This document shows positions 32,789 to 40,777 of a stretch of 51,881 nt of DNA, piece after piece (positions within the stretch are counted from its first letter, which is position 1; each line of letters starts with the position of its first letter). The stretch is taken from positions 1 to 51,881 of the forward strand of contig CANFYZ010000016.1 in NCBI GenBank assembly GCA_947451385.1. Reading direction: 5' to 3'. The translations under genes and the position numbers were made by a program. A model generated the notes under the pieces. The model saw only the letters and a program-made list of their open reading frames with translations. It had not been told where the DNA came from and ran no database searches. Origin of the DNA: Comamonadaceae bacterium. GTDB lineage: Bacteria > Pseudomonadota > Gammaproteobacteria > Burkholderiales > Burkholderiaceae_C.

Positions 32789-33079
32789 ATGCAGACAACT
32801 CCCTCCCAGGATCGACTGGCCCATTTGAGCCCGGGAGATATCTCTGCGGCGATTCAAATGGCTTGGGAGGACCGAACGACGTTCGAGACCATCCAAGAGC
32901 GGATCGGTTTGACCGAACCCGAGGTGATTGCGTTGATGCGCGCGGAACTCAACCCGAGTTCTTTCAGGTTGTGGCGGATGCGGGTCAGGGGGCGCGCAAC
33001 CAAGCACCGTGCCTTGAGAAGTCCGGAGATGAAGTTCGACGACCGTGCGGTGGCCGACCATCGCCGCGCCAATTGTTAA
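32789..33079 (+). CDS. TIGR03643/DUF2805 small protein
   Basis: The protein has 96 residues from ATG 32789. The stretch LSPGDISAAIQMAWEDRTTF, ERIGLTEPEVIALMRAEL is typical of this small family, which is commonly found beside cryptochromes. It is divergent from the MerR regulator across about 118 AT-rich bases, where a shared light-responsive control site might lie. Its function is unknown. Confidence 0.8.
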   Translation: MQTTPSQDRLAHLSPGDISAAIQMAWEDRTTFETIQERIGLTEPEVIALMRAELNPSSFRLWRMRVRGRATKHRALRSPEMKFDDRAVADHRRANC

Positions 33080-33098
33080 AACCACGGCCAAGGCCAAG

Positions 33099-33124
33099 TG
33101 CGAGTTGTGAATGCGAGTTGTGAA
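33099..33124 (+). repeat. 13-bp tandem duplication
   Basis: TGCGAGTTGTGAA occurs twice without a gap, 33099-33111 and 33112-33124. It lies just upstream of the Rrf2-like gene and may have changed its start region. Confidence 0.8.
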
Positions 33125-33148
33125 ATGAACTGTGACCTAGGAATGCGT

Positions 33149-33646
33149 ATGTTGAACAAACAAACTTTCAATGCGATCGAAATTTGCGTTTGTATCGCCC
33201 GATCGCATCACCAAATCAGCTGCTCGACGGGCTACCTTTCCAGCCAGTTGGGCCTGTCGGTGTCCTATTTGGAGCTGATCTTGAAGCAGCTCAAAGCCCA
33301 CGACATCGTCTGCTCGTTTCGAGGCCCTGGTGGGGGCTACAAAATTTTGGGCGCCGCTGACCAGTTGTCCATGTGGGACATTGCCCGAATTTTCGAAGCG
33401 CCATTGGACAACCCTGAGCCCGTGAGCAACCGGGTTTTGCCCGATTTAGAGCAGGGACTGCAGCAAGTGTTCGAGGCCACTTTGCGCGAATTCACCTTGG
33501 CTGACTTTGCCCAGTCAAGTCACATGATCCTGCCGGAAGGCGCCAGCAGGGCCGACAGTGGGAACCGTTTCAAATTCAAACCCCTGGCGGCGTCCTGGGT
33601 GCCCAAAGCGCCGAACTCGGTCTTTCAATGGCACCTGCACGCTTGA
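33149..33646 (+). CDS. Rrf2-family regulator lacking Fe-S cysteines
   Basis: The protein has 165 residues from ATG 33149, 6 bases after an AGGA. The winged helix STGYLSSQLGLSVSYLELIL and the wing FRGPGGGYKILG are typical of Rrf2. The usual CxxxxxCxxxxxC cluster ligands after the dimer helix are missing: the corresponding region (ARIFEAPLDNPEPVSNRV) has none. It is probably a regulator that does not sense through an Fe-S cluster. Earlier in-frame starts exist at 33125 and 33098, in the tandem-repeat area. Confidence 0.8.
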   Translation: MLNKQTFNAIEICVCIARSHHQISCSTGYLSSQLGLSVSYLELILKQLKAHDIVCSFRGPGGGYKILGAADQLSMWDIARIFEAPLDNPEPVSNRVLPDLEQGLQQVFEATLREFTLADFAQSSHMILPEGASRADSGNRFKFKPLAASWVPKAPNSVFQWHLHA

Positions 33647-33686
33647 GCAGGACGACCGAACTGGGGCGCTGACATCCACCCCGGGT

Positions 33687-34214
33687 ATGAAGAAGCACGT
33701 CGCACTGAGCTTGCTGGCGCTGACGGTATGGGGCGTGACCGCCAGCCACTTGGCTCTTGAAGAGCGTGATGGCAGTGATCTGTTGCTGGTGGATGGTGTG
33801 GCGGTGGATGTGCGCGGACAGATCAGCGCGGCTTGGAACCAAGCCACCCGCCATTGCGATGCCGTTGCCCAGAACCGCGATCTGACCGGCGATTCGTCAG
33901 CGATTGCCGTGCGAAAAAGCATCAGCGAATTCAGCCCCCCGGACTCACAGCGTTTGAAGTTGCGCCAGTTGTCCTCCTCAGGGCCCTGGTTTTTGGCTGA
34001 AGTTGAGTTTGTTGAACTGCAGCCCGTCGTCATTTTGTTGGCGCAAAAAGAAACCACTTTGGAGATTCACCCCCACGCGATTTGGAGCGGCATCACGCAG
34101 CCCTGGGTGGCCGGCCCTTGGATTCGGCGCTATCTGCGCCAACGCGCGCCCCAAGTACCGCCAGCCTTGTGGGATTGTTTTGACCCCTCGCCCGGATTGT
34201 TTGAGGGCCGCTGA
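33687..34214 (+). CDS. exported protein of unknown function
   Basis: The protein has 175 residues from ATG 33687. The N-terminal MKKHVALSLLALTVWGVTAS looks like a signal peptide. The rest has no motif I recognise. It starts 40 bases after the Rrf2-like gene, and a cotranscript is possible. Confidence 0.65.
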   Translation: MKKHVALSLLALTVWGVTASHLALEERDGSDLLLVDGVAVDVRGQISAAWNQATRHCDAVAQNRDLTGDSSAIAVRKSISEFSPPDSQRLKLRQLSSSGPWFLAEVEFVELQPVVILLAQKETTLEIHPHAIWSGITQPWVAGPWIRRYLRQRAPQVPPALWDCFDPSPGLFEGR

Positions 34215-34223
34215 TATGTCAGG

Positions 34224-34259
34224 GCACAAAAAAACCGGCTGTTGCCGGTTCCTTTGTGC
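34224..34259 (-). terminator. terminator of the RRM gene
   Basis: AACCGGC (34233-34239) and GCCGGTT (34244-34250) form the stem, with outer GCACAAA/TTTGTGC pairs. A T-run follows on the minus strand (A-run at 34227-34234). It can also act on the rightward gene, but less well. Confidence 0.8.
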
Positions 34260-34269
34260 TGCCTGACGC

Positions 34270-34566
34270 TCAGTAAGCGCCGCGATCGTTGCGGTAACCA
34301 CCGCCGCCAGAGCTCGGCTCTTTGGGACGCGAAATGTTCACAATGATGGAGCGACCACCGACGGACATGCCGTTCAAGCCTTGGATCGCGGCTTCAGCTT
34401 GTTCGCTGCTGCCCATTTCTACAAAGCCGAAGCCTTTGGAGCGGCCGCTGTCCCGGTCCATCATGACTTTGGCCGAAGCCACGTCACCATAGGCGGCGAA
34501 GTTCTCGCGCAGGTTGTCATCGTTGATGGAATAGGGCAAGTTGCCCACGTAAATTTTGCTGCTCAT
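34270..34566 (-). CDS. RRM-domain RNA-binding protein
   Basis: The protein has 98 residues from ATG 34566. RNP2 (IYVGNLPYS) and RNP1 (KGFGFVEM) are intact, followed by a Gly-rich tail. Such small single-RRM proteins in proteobacteria and cyanobacteria are often cold-induced and bind mRNA. The 290 bases upstream, up to the divergent HTH gene, contain no other gene and could include a long leader, though I cannot identify a structure. A 9-residue upstream extension from 34593 exists. Confidence 0.93.
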   Translation of the reverse strand: MSSKIYVGNLPYSINDDNLRENFAAYGDVASAKVMMDRDSGRSKGFGFVEMGSSEQAEAAIQGLNGMSVGGRSIIVNISRPKEPSSGGGGYRNDRGAY

Positions 34567-34856
34567 GTTGAGCCTTTCAGAAGTTGCCCACAAGCTGTTG
34601 AGAGTGATGTGAGCGGGAGAGATCGCCGTCTGTCAGGACGTCGAAAAAGAAGAGTTCAGACAGCATCTGCTGCCATGGCGTGATTGAGGGGGGATCGTGG
34701 TGCAGTCCGTGGTGACAAAAACTGCAGGAGCGGAGGGGGGCTGTCAGTGGGTGGATTGTACGCTTCATGCGCCACACGCCAAACGGCTGGACGGCAGCGC
34801 CCCTGGTGCTGCACGCTTATGATGGTTGCTGGCTTATTTTTCAATTTATCCATCCC

Positions 34857-35291
34857 ATGTCTACATTTGCAGAACAGCTAAAAAGTGAGATCGCCCGCAT
34901 TGCTAAAAAAGAAATTCGTGCTGAAAGTAAAACACTCAAAAACTTGGCCATGCAACAGCGTTCTGAGATCGCGGCCCTGAAGCGCCGTGTGGCTGAATTG
35001 GAATCTGCCTTCAAAAAACTGAACAAATCGAGTCCGCGTTCTCAGCCGGTCGCAGCCCAGGAGATCGAGGACGAGGGAGTGAAACTGAGATTTCGTGCAG
35101 GGGGTTTTGCCTCGCTGCGTAAAAAACTGGATTTGACTGCGGCGCAGATGGCGCAGTTACTGGGGGTGTCGCCGCAATCGGTTTACCACTGGGAGATGGG
35201 TAAATCTCGTCCGCGTGCCAGTCAATTGCCTGCGATATCTGCCGTGCGCAAGCTGGGCAAGAAACAAGTATGGGAGCGGTTAGCGGCCTGA
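34857..35291 (+). CDS. helix-turn-helix (XRE-like) protein with N-terminal coiled coil
   Basis: The protein has 144 residues from ATG 34857. A charged helix with coiled-coil character (residues 1-60) precedes an XRE helix-turn-helix, LDLTAAQMAQLLGVSPQSVY then HWEMGKSRPRASQLPAISAV. It may be a chromosome-associated or local regulator. It is divergent from the RRM gene and converges with the HTH-receiver gene. Confidence 0.8.
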   Translation: MSTFAEQLKSEIARIAKKEIRAESKTLKNLAMQQRSEIAALKRRVAELESAFKKLNKSSPRSQPVAAQEIEDEGVKLRFRAGGFASLRKKLDLTAAQMAQLLGVSPQSVYHWEMGKSRPRASQLPAISAVRKLGKKQVWERLAA

Positions 35292-35301
35292 TCAGGCGGG
35301 T

Positions 35302-35910
35302 TCAGCCCCCGTGTCGGCCCGCCATGAGGGCGGTAAAAAATCCATTCAGCCACTGTAAATTGACCGGCTTGGGGACGAAGATGGTGCCTTCAGGCAGGCT
35401 GCCGCGGGTCTCTATTTCTTCTGCCGTCAAGGCTGAAATGACCAGATAAGTCACGCGCTGAAAAATAGGATTCTGGCGCAGGGTGCGCAGCAGCTCAAAG
35501 CCGTCCACGCCAGGCATATTCAGGTCGGCAATCAACACGTCGGGCATGATGCTGGCGATATCGATCAGCGCTTCCAGGCCAGAGGCCATGGCCGTGCAAT
35601 CCACCGGCATGTCGCACCGTTCGCAGAAGTCGCGCATCATTTCGCGGGTCACTTCGTCATCTTCGACCAACAGGACCTTGAGCAGGTTGTGGCGATTTTC
35701 AGTGAACACCGAGGTCATGTTGTGACGCCGTTGGTACTCGCGAATGGATTGCATGGAGATCCGGCGGTGACCGCCTTGCGTTTTCCAGGCCAGCAATTCG
35801 GTCTTTTCAACCAAGGTCTGTATCGTTCCCACAGACAAGCCCAGCAGTTTGGCGGCGTAAGTGGTACCGCAGTAATCTTCAGGGCGTTCAGGTTTTATTT
35901 GTGTACTCAT
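35302..35910 (-). CDS. HTH-receiver fusion response regulator
   Basis: The protein has 202 residues with an unusual order: an N-terminal excisionase/MerR-like helix-turn-helix (about residues 14-60, YAAKLLGLSVGTIQTLVEKT, GGHRRIS) and then a CheY-type receiver (about 75-195) with acidic pocket Asp84/85, phospho-acceptor Asp129 and Lys181. The receiver is C-terminal, the reverse of standard regulators. No histidine kinase is adjacent. The upstream 200 bases are AT-rich and contain its promoter and that of the ligase at 36112. Confidence 0.85.
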   Translation of the reverse strand: MSTQIKPERPEDYCGTTYAAKLLGLSVGTIQTLVEKTELLAWKTQGGHRRISMQSIREYQRRHNMTSVFTENRHNLLKVLLVEDDEVTREMMRDFCERCDMPVDCTAMASGLEALIDIASIMPDVLIADLNMPGVDGFELLRTLRQNPIFQRVTYLVISALTAEEIETRGSLPEGTIFVPKPVNLQWLNGFFTALMAGRHGG

Positions 35911-36111
35911 GAATTAATTTTATACATAATTTAATTTTAAAATAAGAAAAATATGAAAATCCTGCTGATTTTTGTAATTATTCGTTGTGGGGACTGGTTC
36001 TGACGGTTTTAAAACAAAGTTGGTCTCGCCTGCGACAAGACTGTGCTTACGGCCCCGAGTGGTGGGCCTTAACATCGCAGTGGTTAAACCGACCTGTAAT
36101 GGAGACTGTGG

Positions 36112-37809
36112 ATGACCGCTCACGCTGCGTTTTGGCCCAAAAGGCTGCCCTTTGCGATTTCGCCTCCAGCGACTTCACTTTGGGTCAATTTAGAAATCAG
36201 CGCGAAACGCTACCCTGACAAACTGGCTTTGGTCTTCATGGGCCGCACCTGGACCTATGCCGCCTTGTTGCATGAAGCGGAAAAACTGGCGGGTTATTTG
36301 GTGACCTTGGGTGTGCGCAAAGGGGACCGGGTGGTCCTCGATATGCAAAACTGCCCCCAGTTAGTGATCGCGCACTTTGCCATTTTGCGAATCGATGCGG
36401 TGGTGGTGCCGGTCAATCCGATGAACCGGATGGAGGAACTGAAGCACTACATCACCGACCCGGATGCGAAGGTGGCCATCACCACCGCGGATTTGGCGCC
36501 TGAATTGGCCGCCGCCAGCGATGCCTTGCCCACCGAGCAGCAATTGCGGCATTTGGTGGTGTCGCAATTCACCGATGTGTTCGACCCCGTGGCCGCCGGC
36601 CCTGAGAACCTGCCGCCTCACTGGCACGACTGGCTGGTGCCGGTGCGTGCCTTGCCCACCTTGGCACACGGCCAGGTGCATGCCTGGACGCAGGCCTTAT
36701 CCCAGGCCTTGCCCTTGCCCGCGGTCACCGCCACGGCCAGCGACTTGGCCATCTTGCCCTACACCAGCGGCACCACCGGCTTGCCCAAAGGCTGCATGCA
36801 CCCGCACGGCAGCATCATGCACAACGCCATGGCCAGCAGTCTGTGGGGCAACGGCACCCCCGAAAACGTGGCCTTGGCCGTGGTGCCGATGTTTCACATC
36901 ACCGGCATGGTGAGCGTCATGCACACCTCAATTTTCTTGGGCGCCACCTTGGTGCTGATGCCGCGCTGGGACCGCGATGTCGCCGGGCACCAGATTTCCA
37001 AATGGAAAGTGACGCACTGGACCAACATCCCGACCATGGTGATCGATTTGTTGGGCAGCGCGCAGATCGAAAAATTCGATCTGTCCAGCCTGACCTACAT
37101 CGGCGGTGGTGGCGCGGCCATGCCCGAAGCGGTGGCGCAGCGCTTGATGGACCAATTTGGCTTGCGCTTTGTCGAAGGCTACGGCCTGACCGAAACCGCC
37201 GCGCCTTCGCACAGCAACCCGCCCGATGCGCCGAAAAAACAATGCCTGGGCATTCCGTTCATGAGCGTGGATGCGCGGGTGGTGGATCCCGACACCTTGC
37301 AAGAGTTGCCGCAAGGCGAATCGGGCGAGATCGTGATGAGCGGGCCGCAAATTTTCAATGGCTATTGGAAGCGCCCCGATGCCACCGCCGCCGCTTTTTT
37401 TGAGCGCGACGGCAAGCGCTTTTTCCGTTCGGGGGATTTGGGCCGCATCGATGAAGACGGTTATTTCTTCATGACCGACCGTTTGAAACGCATGATCAAC
37501 GCCAGCGGCTTCAAGGTCTGGCCGGCCGAGGTCGAAGCTTTGATGTTCCACCACCCGGCCATCCAAGAGGCCTGCATCATTGCCACGCGTGACGCCTACC
37601 GCGGTGAGTCGGTGAAGGCGGTGGTGGTGCTGCGCGCCTCGCACAAAGGTCAGGTGAGTGAGCAAGACATCATCGAATGGTGCCGTGAACACATGGCGGT
37701 GTACAAAGTGCCGCGCATCGTTTCTTTCGCCGAGGCTTTGCCCAAGAGCGGCAGCGGCAAGGTGATGTGGCGGGCCTTGCAAGAGGCCGAGCAAGCGGCC
37801 ACGTCTTGA
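36112..37809 (+). CDS. long-chain acyl-CoA synthetase
   Basis: The protein has 565 residues with full ANL motifs: YTSGTTGLPKGCM (about residues 218-230), GYGLTETAAPSHSN, SGDLGRIDEDGY and a C-terminal SGSGKVMWRAL. Start ATG 36112 follows GGAGA. Together with the LLM oxidoreductase and the MetE-like gene it forms a loose rightward group. It probably activates fatty or aromatic acids. Confidence 0.88.
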   Translation: MTAHAAFWPKRLPFAISPPATSLWVNLEISAKRYPDKLALVFMGRTWTYAALLHEAEKLAGYLVTLGVRKGDRVVLDMQNCPQLVIAHFAILRIDAVVVPVNPMNRMEELKHYITDPDAKVAITTADLAPELAAASDALPTEQQLRHLVVSQFTDVFDPVAAGPENLPPHWHDWLVPVRALPTLAHGQVHAWTQALSQALPLPAVTATASDLAILPYTSGTTGLPKGCMHPHGSIMHNAMASSLWGNGTPENVALAVVPMFHITGMVSVMHTSIFLGATLVLMPRWDRDVAGHQISKWKVTHWTNIPTMVIDLLGSAQIEKFDLSSLTYIGGGGAAMPEAVAQRLMDQFGLRFVEGYGLTETAAPSHSNPPDAPKKQCLGIPFMSVDARVVDPDTLQELPQGESGEIVMSGPQIFNGYWKRPDATAAAFFERDGKRFFRSGDLGRIDEDGYFFMTDRLKRMINASGFKVWPAEVEALMFHHPAIQEACIIATRDAYRGESVKAVVVLRASHKGQVSEQDIIEWCREHMAVYKVPRIVSFAEALPKSGSGKVMWRALQEAEQAATS

Positions 37810-37837
37810 GTTGACACAGTAATTGACTGACCCTGGT

Positions 37838-38866
37838 ATGAACACATCGCCTGTCGACTTGCGCCTGTCGGTGCTGGAGCAATCTGTGGCTGTGGCCGGT
37901 CGCGGGCAAGATGCGTCGATTCGACAAACCCTGGCCTTGGCGCAGCATGTGGAGCAGTTGGGCTTCGACCGCTTTTGGGTGAGCGAGCACCACAGCCACC
38001 CCGGCATTGTGGGCACCGCGCCCGAAGTGTTGATGGCGGCCATCGCTGCGCGCACCGAGCGCATTCGCATTGGCAGCGCCGGGGTCATGTTGCCGCACTA
38101 TGCGCCGCTCAAAGTGGCGGAGCAATTTCGGGTGCTCGACGCCTTGGCTCCAGGGCGCATTGATTTGGGCGTGGGTCGGGCCCCCGGCAGTGACGGACGC
38201 ACCGCGCAATTGCTCAATCCCGATCGCTATGCCAGCGAAAATTTTCCCCAGCAAGTGATGGAGCTTCAAGCCTGGGTCTCAGGCCAGCCCTTGCCGGCGG
38301 GTCACCCGGGCCACAATGTATTTGCCTACCCTGCCGCGGCCACCACGCCCGATGTTTGGATGCTCGGCAGCTCCGATTACGGCGCGCAACTGGCCGCGCA
38401 TTTGGGCCTGCCGTATGCGTTTGCCTGGTTCATCACCGACGGGCAGGGTGCGGAGCACGCGCTGCGCTTGTACCGCGAAACCTTCCGCCCCAGCGAGCGC
38501 TTGGCCCAGCCTCAGGCCACGGTGTGTGTCTGGGCTTTGGCGGCCGACACCGAGGAACAAGCCTGGCACCTGTTTGAGAGCCGGGCGCGCTGGCGCATGG
38601 ACCGCAACCTGGGACGCATCGGCCCGATGCTGGCCCCCGAAGACGCTGCACGTGAATATGCCCCCCACGAACTAGGCGCTTTGGCCCATTTGAAAGCCAA
38701 TGCCTTGGTGGGCACCGCAGACCAAGTGGCGGACAAACTGCGGCAATTGGCCAAGCAACTGCAGGTGCAGGAGGTGGTGATCATCACCTGGACGCACGAC
38801 CCGCAGGCGCAGCGCCGCTCTTATGAATTGTTGTCGCAGGCTTTTGCGCTGACGTCCACACCTTGA
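37838..38866 (+). CDS. LLM-class flavin-dependent oxidoreductase
   Basis: The protein has 342 residues from ATG 37838. The bacterial luciferase-like beginning (RLSVLEQSVAVAG...QLGFDRFWVSEHH), RIRIGSAGVMLPHYAPLKVA and GRIDLGVGRAPGSD match the MsnO8/luciferase-like subgroup. It uses FMNH2 and oxygen or F420-like chemistry on an unknown substrate. It follows the CoA ligase after 28 bases. Confidence 0.85.
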   Translation: MNTSPVDLRLSVLEQSVAVAGRGQDASIRQTLALAQHVEQLGFDRFWVSEHHSHPGIVGTAPEVLMAAIAARTERIRIGSAGVMLPHYAPLKVAEQFRVLDALAPGRIDLGVGRAPGSDGRTAQLLNPDRYASENFPQQVMELQAWVSGQPLPAGHPGHNVFAYPAAATTPDVWMLGSSDYGAQLAAHLGLPYAFAWFITDGQGAEHALRLYRETFRPSERLAQPQATVCVWALAADTEEQAWHLFESRARWRMDRNLGRIGPMLAPEDAAREYAPHELGALAHLKANALVGTADQVADKLRQLAKQLQVQEVVIITWTHDPQAQRRSYELLSQAFALTSTP

Positions 38867-38885
38867 ATTTTTTTTGGAGAAAACC

Positions 38886-39905
38886 ATGTTCACCACCGCG
38901 ATCGCTGGCAGCTTGCCCAAACCCGAATGGCTGGCCGAGACCAACAAACTCTGGCCGCAATGGAAAAGCGAGGGCGACAGCTTGCTGCGTGCCAAAGCCG
39001 ATGCCACCTTGCTGTGGATCAAGGCGCAAGAAGATGCCGGCCTGGACGTGATTGGCGATGGCGAGCAAGCCCGTCAGCACTTTGTGCACGGCTTTGTTGA
39101 GCATGTGGAAGGCATTGACTTTGAAAACAAAGTCACCATGGGCATCCGCAACAACCGCTACGACGCGCAGGTGCCGCAAGTGATTGCGCCGCTGCGCCTC
39201 AAAGGCCGTGTGCACGCGTTTGAATCGCAACTGGCGCGCGCCCACACGAAGAAAAAACTCAAATTCACCCTGCCCGGGCCGATGACGATTGTCGACACCG
39301 TGGCCGACCGTTTCTACGGCGACAAGGTGAAGATGGCGATGGCTTTTGCCGAGTTGCTGAACCAGGAAGCATTGGCTCTGCAGGCCGATGGCGTGGACAT
39401 CATCCAGTTCGACGAGCCGGCGTTCAACGTCTACATGGACGAGGCCGCCGATTGGGGCGTGAAGGCCTTGGAGCGCGCGGCCCAGGGCCTGACCTGCACC
39501 ACCGCGGTTCACATTTGCTATGGCTACGGCATCGAGGCCAACAACAACTGGAAGAAAACGCTGGGCCACGAATGGCGCCAGTACGAGAAGGTGTTTCCGG
39601 CCTTGGCGCAGAGCAGCATTCAGCAAGTGAGCCTGGAGTGCTTTCACTCGCACGTGCCGATGGATTTGATGGCTTTGTTGAAAGACAAAGACGTGATGGT
39701 GGGCGTGATCGACGTGGCCAGCGAAACCATTGAAACGCCCGAAGAAGTGGCCGACACCATTGGCCGGGCGCTGCAGTTTGTGCCCAAAGCCCGCATCATT
39801 GCCTGCACCAACTGTGGTCTGGCACCGATGAGCCGCGAGGTGGCTGAAGCCAAGCTGCAAGCCTTGGCTGCGGGCGCGAAATTGGCGGCAGAGCGTTACG
39901 CCTGA
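38886..39905 (+). CDS. MetE-like (cobalamin-independent methionine synthase core) protein
   Basis: The protein has 339 residues from ATG 38886 with a TTTGGAG ribosome binding site. It matches the C-terminal MetE barrel (COG0620): start TTAIAGSLPKPEWLAETN, the DGEQAR loop, DIIQFDEPAFNVYM, and the zinc-type ligands His (VHICYGYG), Cys and Glu (SLECFHSH) and Cys (IACTNCGLAP). It lacks the N-terminal half of MetE, as in the short methyltransferases of archaea and many bacteria. The methyl donor is unknown. Confidence 0.85.
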   Translation: MFTTAIAGSLPKPEWLAETNKLWPQWKSEGDSLLRAKADATLLWIKAQEDAGLDVIGDGEQARQHFVHGFVEHVEGIDFENKVTMGIRNNRYDAQVPQVIAPLRLKGRVHAFESQLARAHTKKKLKFTLPGPMTIVDTVADRFYGDKVKMAMAFAELLNQEALALQADGVDIIQFDEPAFNVYMDEAADWGVKALERAAQGLTCTTAVHICYGYGIEANNNWKKTLGHEWRQYEKVFPALAQSSIQQVSLECFHSHVPMDLMALLKDKDVMVGVIDVASETIETPEEVADTIGRALQFVPKARIIACTNCGLAPMSREVAEAKLQALAAGAKLAAERYA

Positions 39906-39968
39906 ACCCCGCATTCAGGGCGTGGCGGCGGGTTATGCTTGCGGTCTTTGACCGAACTTGCTGATCCT

Positions 39969-40721
39969 ATGCCTCAAGCCCTGTTGCCGCCCCCGCTGAC
40001 GGCCCCTGACCAATTGAACGCAACCCTGGCCCATCAGGGCTTTGCGGTGCTGAGCGCGGCCAGTGTGTGTGCTTTGGCGGGGGTCAGCTTGTCGGCTTTG
40101 CAGGCCCTGCAACCCAGTTGGGACCAACTGCCGCCAGACCAGTATTTGAAAGACGGCGGGCGTTACCGGCGGCGGCGCCACGCCAGCGCGCAATTGCGGG
40201 CCGACCAGGTGCTCAACGTGCCGCACCGGGCGCACTGGCAGCCCCTGTCTTACAACGCTTTGCACGGGGGCATGCAGCGCTGGTTTGAGCCGGTGGCCCC
40301 CGAGGTGGTGCAACACACGGCCTGGCAGGCGCTGCTGCGTTGGCTGGGCGGCGTGGCCACGGCCGCCCAAGGCGCGCAGCCCTGGTTTGCCGAGGCGCAC
40401 CAGTTTCGCATCGACACCACCGACGGCATTGGCCGCCCCACGCCCGAAGGCGCGCACCGTGACGGGGTCAACTGGGTCGCCGTGTTTTTGGTGGCGCGCC
40501 AAGGGGTGAAAGGCGGTGAGACGCGGGTGTTTGATGTGGACAGTCCGAGCGGTCAGCGCTTCACCTTGACCGAGCCTTGGTCTTTGTTGTTGCTCGACGA
40601 CACCCGCGTGATCCACGAAACCACGCCCATCCAGCCTGAACAGGCCGGGGGCTGGCGCGACACCCTGGTGGTGACCCTGCGCGCCCACAGCTTTCTGGAC
40701 GATCCAGCGACCGCCGTTTGA
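39969..40721 (+). CDS. 2OG-Fe(II) dioxygenase family protein
   Basis: The protein has 250 residues from ATG 39969. It resembles the 2OG-Fe dioxygenase group that includes amino-acid hydroxylases. The likely iron ligands are His and Asp in GAHRDGVNW and His in DDTRVIHETTP, with the 2-oxoglutarate-binding region after it. The substrate is unknown. It converges with the bktB gene across a shared terminator. Confidence 0.8.
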   Translation: MPQALLPPPLTAPDQLNATLAHQGFAVLSAASVCALAGVSLSALQALQPSWDQLPPDQYLKDGGRYRRRRHASAQLRADQVLNVPHRAHWQPLSYNALHGGMQRWFEPVAPEVVQHTAWQALLRWLGGVATAAQGAQPWFAEAHQFRIDTTDGIGRPTPEGAHRDGVNWVAVFLVARQGVKGGETRVFDVDSPSGQRFTLTEPWSLLLLDDTRVIHETTPIQPEQAGGWRDTLVVTLRAHSFLDDPATAV

Positions 40722-40726
40722 GGCCA

Positions 40727-40751
40727 CAAAAAAGGGAGCCCGTAGGCTCCC
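40727..40751 (-). terminator. terminator of bktB
   Basis: GGGAGCC (40734-40740) and GGCTCCC (40745-40751) form a perfect 7-bp stem with a CGTA loop. The A-run at 40728-40733 gives a T-run on the minus strand. It separates bktB from the convergent dioxygenase. Confidence 0.85.
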
Positions 40752-40777
40752 TGTGTCGAAGGCGAAAACCCGCCGGC

